DNA of 64,000 nt, taken from the NCBI RefSeq assembly GCF_900109655.1, contig NZ_FOAT01000004.1, positions 124,001 to 188,000 on the forward strand, read 5' to 3'. The notes under the pieces are model-generated. The model did no database searches, was not told where the DNA came from, and was given only the letters and a program-made list of their open reading frames with translations. The stretch is from Hominimerdicola alba (lineage in GTDB: Bacteria; Bacillota; Clostridia; Oscillospirales; Ruminococcaceae). This document shows, piece after piece, positions 63,338 through 64,000 of the stretch (positions are counted from its first letter, which is position 1; each line of letters begins with the position of its first letter). Position numbers and translations under genes: made by a program.

Positions 63338-63366
63338 ATTATACAGTGTAAATTATAGTTTGTCAA
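63338..63366 (-). promoter_or_regulatory. Promoter of the suf operon
   Basis: Consensus TTGACA (63366-63361) and TATAAT (63343-63338) on the minus strand have a 17-bp spacer, 58 bp upstream of sufC. Confidence 0.9.
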
Positions 63367-63373
63367 TAGGAAT
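63366..63373 (+). promoter_or_regulatory. ATAGGAAT box at the suf -35 region
   Basis: The octamer ATAGGAAT abuts the -35 box. The same octamer occurs downstream of the gshA promoter at 43622. It is a candidate site for the Rrf2/CymR-like protein of this operon. Confidence 0.5.
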
Positions 63374-63434
63374 TATATATTTTCATCTAAAGTTTACTTT
63401 TCATATATAGTTAGTCGGAAATTGTTGTGCATTA

Positions 63435-63569
63435 TCACCAGACAAGAAAAAAGTGCAAACAATTTCCGCCAGCAGCACTCCGGCAGTATACAGCATAATT
63501 AGATTCTGCCAGTGCCAAAGCTTTTTCGTACCTGATTAAGAAGAGCCCGATTATCTGATCATCTGCCAC
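63435..63569 (-). pseudogene. Truncated sigma-70 family N-terminal remnant
   Basis: A 44-residue frame from a GTG preceded by AAAGGTGAG reads ADDQIIGLFLIRYEKALALA then NYAVYCRSAA. This matches the start of ECF-like sigma factors (typically EIIxLFxxRxExAIxxxxxKYGxYC) before losing homology and stopping. No sigma region 2 or 4 follows. It is most likely a decayed regulator gene. The remainder of the 63374-63764 gap shows only AT-rich sequence. Confidence 0.5.
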
Positions 63570-63764
63570 GTTGTCTCACCTTTCTTTATTATATAAAAAA
63601 TCCCACATAAAAACGTATTCATTAATACTTCTGCCGGTATATCATATATCTAAAATATGGAAAAATTATACTATAATATTTATAAGAATATTCACATAAT
63701 ATCAGATGACTTTTGACCTCATCGGTATTATAATAGGTGTATTATTTTATAACGGAGGTATATG

Positions 63765-64000
63765 ATGTCACGCAGCAGGATAATGACTGAGGGCAGCGAA
63801 ATAGAATGTATAATCAGCTTTACGCTGCCACTATTAGCGGGAAATCTTTTGCAGCAGACCTATAATTTTGTTGATACCATGATAGTCGGCAAATATCTTG
63901 GCGATGATTCGCTAGCGGCTGTGGGTGCGACAGGCTCGATAACCTACCTGTTCTATACGCTGTGCATAGGACTTTCGATAGGTGCGGGAGTGCTGATATC
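63765..64000 (+). CDS. MATE family efflux transporter (5' part)
   Basis: The frame opens at the ATG at 63765 (GGAGG 6 bp upstream; an adjacent ATG at 63762 is closer than usual) and runs off the window after about 78 codons. PLLAGNLLQQTYNFVDTMIVGKYLGDDSLAAVGATGSI is the hallmark N-terminus of MATE transporters, with two visible helices. It would export drugs or metabolites using an ion gradient. Confidence 0.9.
   Translation, partial: MSRSRIMTEGSEIECIISFTLPLLAGNLLQQTYNFVDTMIVGKYLGDDSLAAVGATGSITYLFYTLCIGLSIGAGVLI

Overview
The window looks like a chromosomal segment of an anaerobic, cellulosome-type Clostridia bacterium, most likely a Ruminococcus albus relative. The main reasons are a secreted protein with a type I dockerin, Gram-positive signals (lipoboxes, an NPKTG wall-anchor motif, T-box regulation), TTGACA-17-TATAAT promoters with GGAGG ribosome sites, and anaerobe-type sulfur and Fe-S genes. 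This assignment is inferred from gene content only. No tRNA, rRNA, CRISPR array or intact insertion sequence was recognised by eye.

Layout. Positions 1-9.1 kb hold a minus-strand ter stress operon (YceG, TelA, two TerD, a calcium P-type ATPase, a phosphoribosyltransferase-TRSP protein) with a main and an internal promoter. Positions 9.3-17.1 kb hold a PdaA-like lipoprotein, ireB, and a phenylalanine T-box operon in which a methyltransferase gene precedes pheS, and pheT is separated from pheS by small genes. Positions 17-29.5 kb are accessory: secreted and lipoprotein genes, a DMT transporter, a dockerin-FnIII-transglutaminase-like protein, an acyltransferase, pepF and a membrane metallophosphoesterase. 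Positions 29.7-35 kb encode a heterodimeric ABC exporter with a DUF1854 protein, preceded by a 28-codon leader peptide and an intrinsic terminator that together look like a ribosome-controlled attenuator.

The most interesting region is 35.1-57.2 kb, a sulfur-acquisition regulon. It contains a divergent nine-gene operon beginning with a TauABC/SsuABC-type importer, metA (with the acetyl-CoA-type residue Glu111), gshA plus an EgtC-like amidohydrolase, a LysR and a LacI regulator, two Cys/Met-metabolism PLP enzymes, an MccA/CysK-like synthase, and then a NifX-like, NifB, NifH, NifD-like, NifK-like, NifX-like set. With NifB but no NifE/NifN, and embedded in methionine/cysteine genes, this nitrogenase-like set is best read as a methylthio-alkane reductase (Mar)-type system that would release methanethiol from organosulfur compounds for the O-acetylhomoserine sulfhydrylase. 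The same 16-bp LacI-type operator lies exactly 9 bp upstream of the -35 box of three promoters (importer operon, metY, and the PLP-enzyme/nitrogenase-like operon). Two of these promoters carry a second copy 104-105 bp further upstream.

Positions 57.3-63.4 kb hold a membrane-anchored metalloprotease and a minus-strand sufCBDSU operon ending in a CymR-like Rrf2 regulator, which fits Fe-S supply and cysteine control for the neighbouring sulfur system. A sigma-factor remnant and the start of a MATE transporter close the window.
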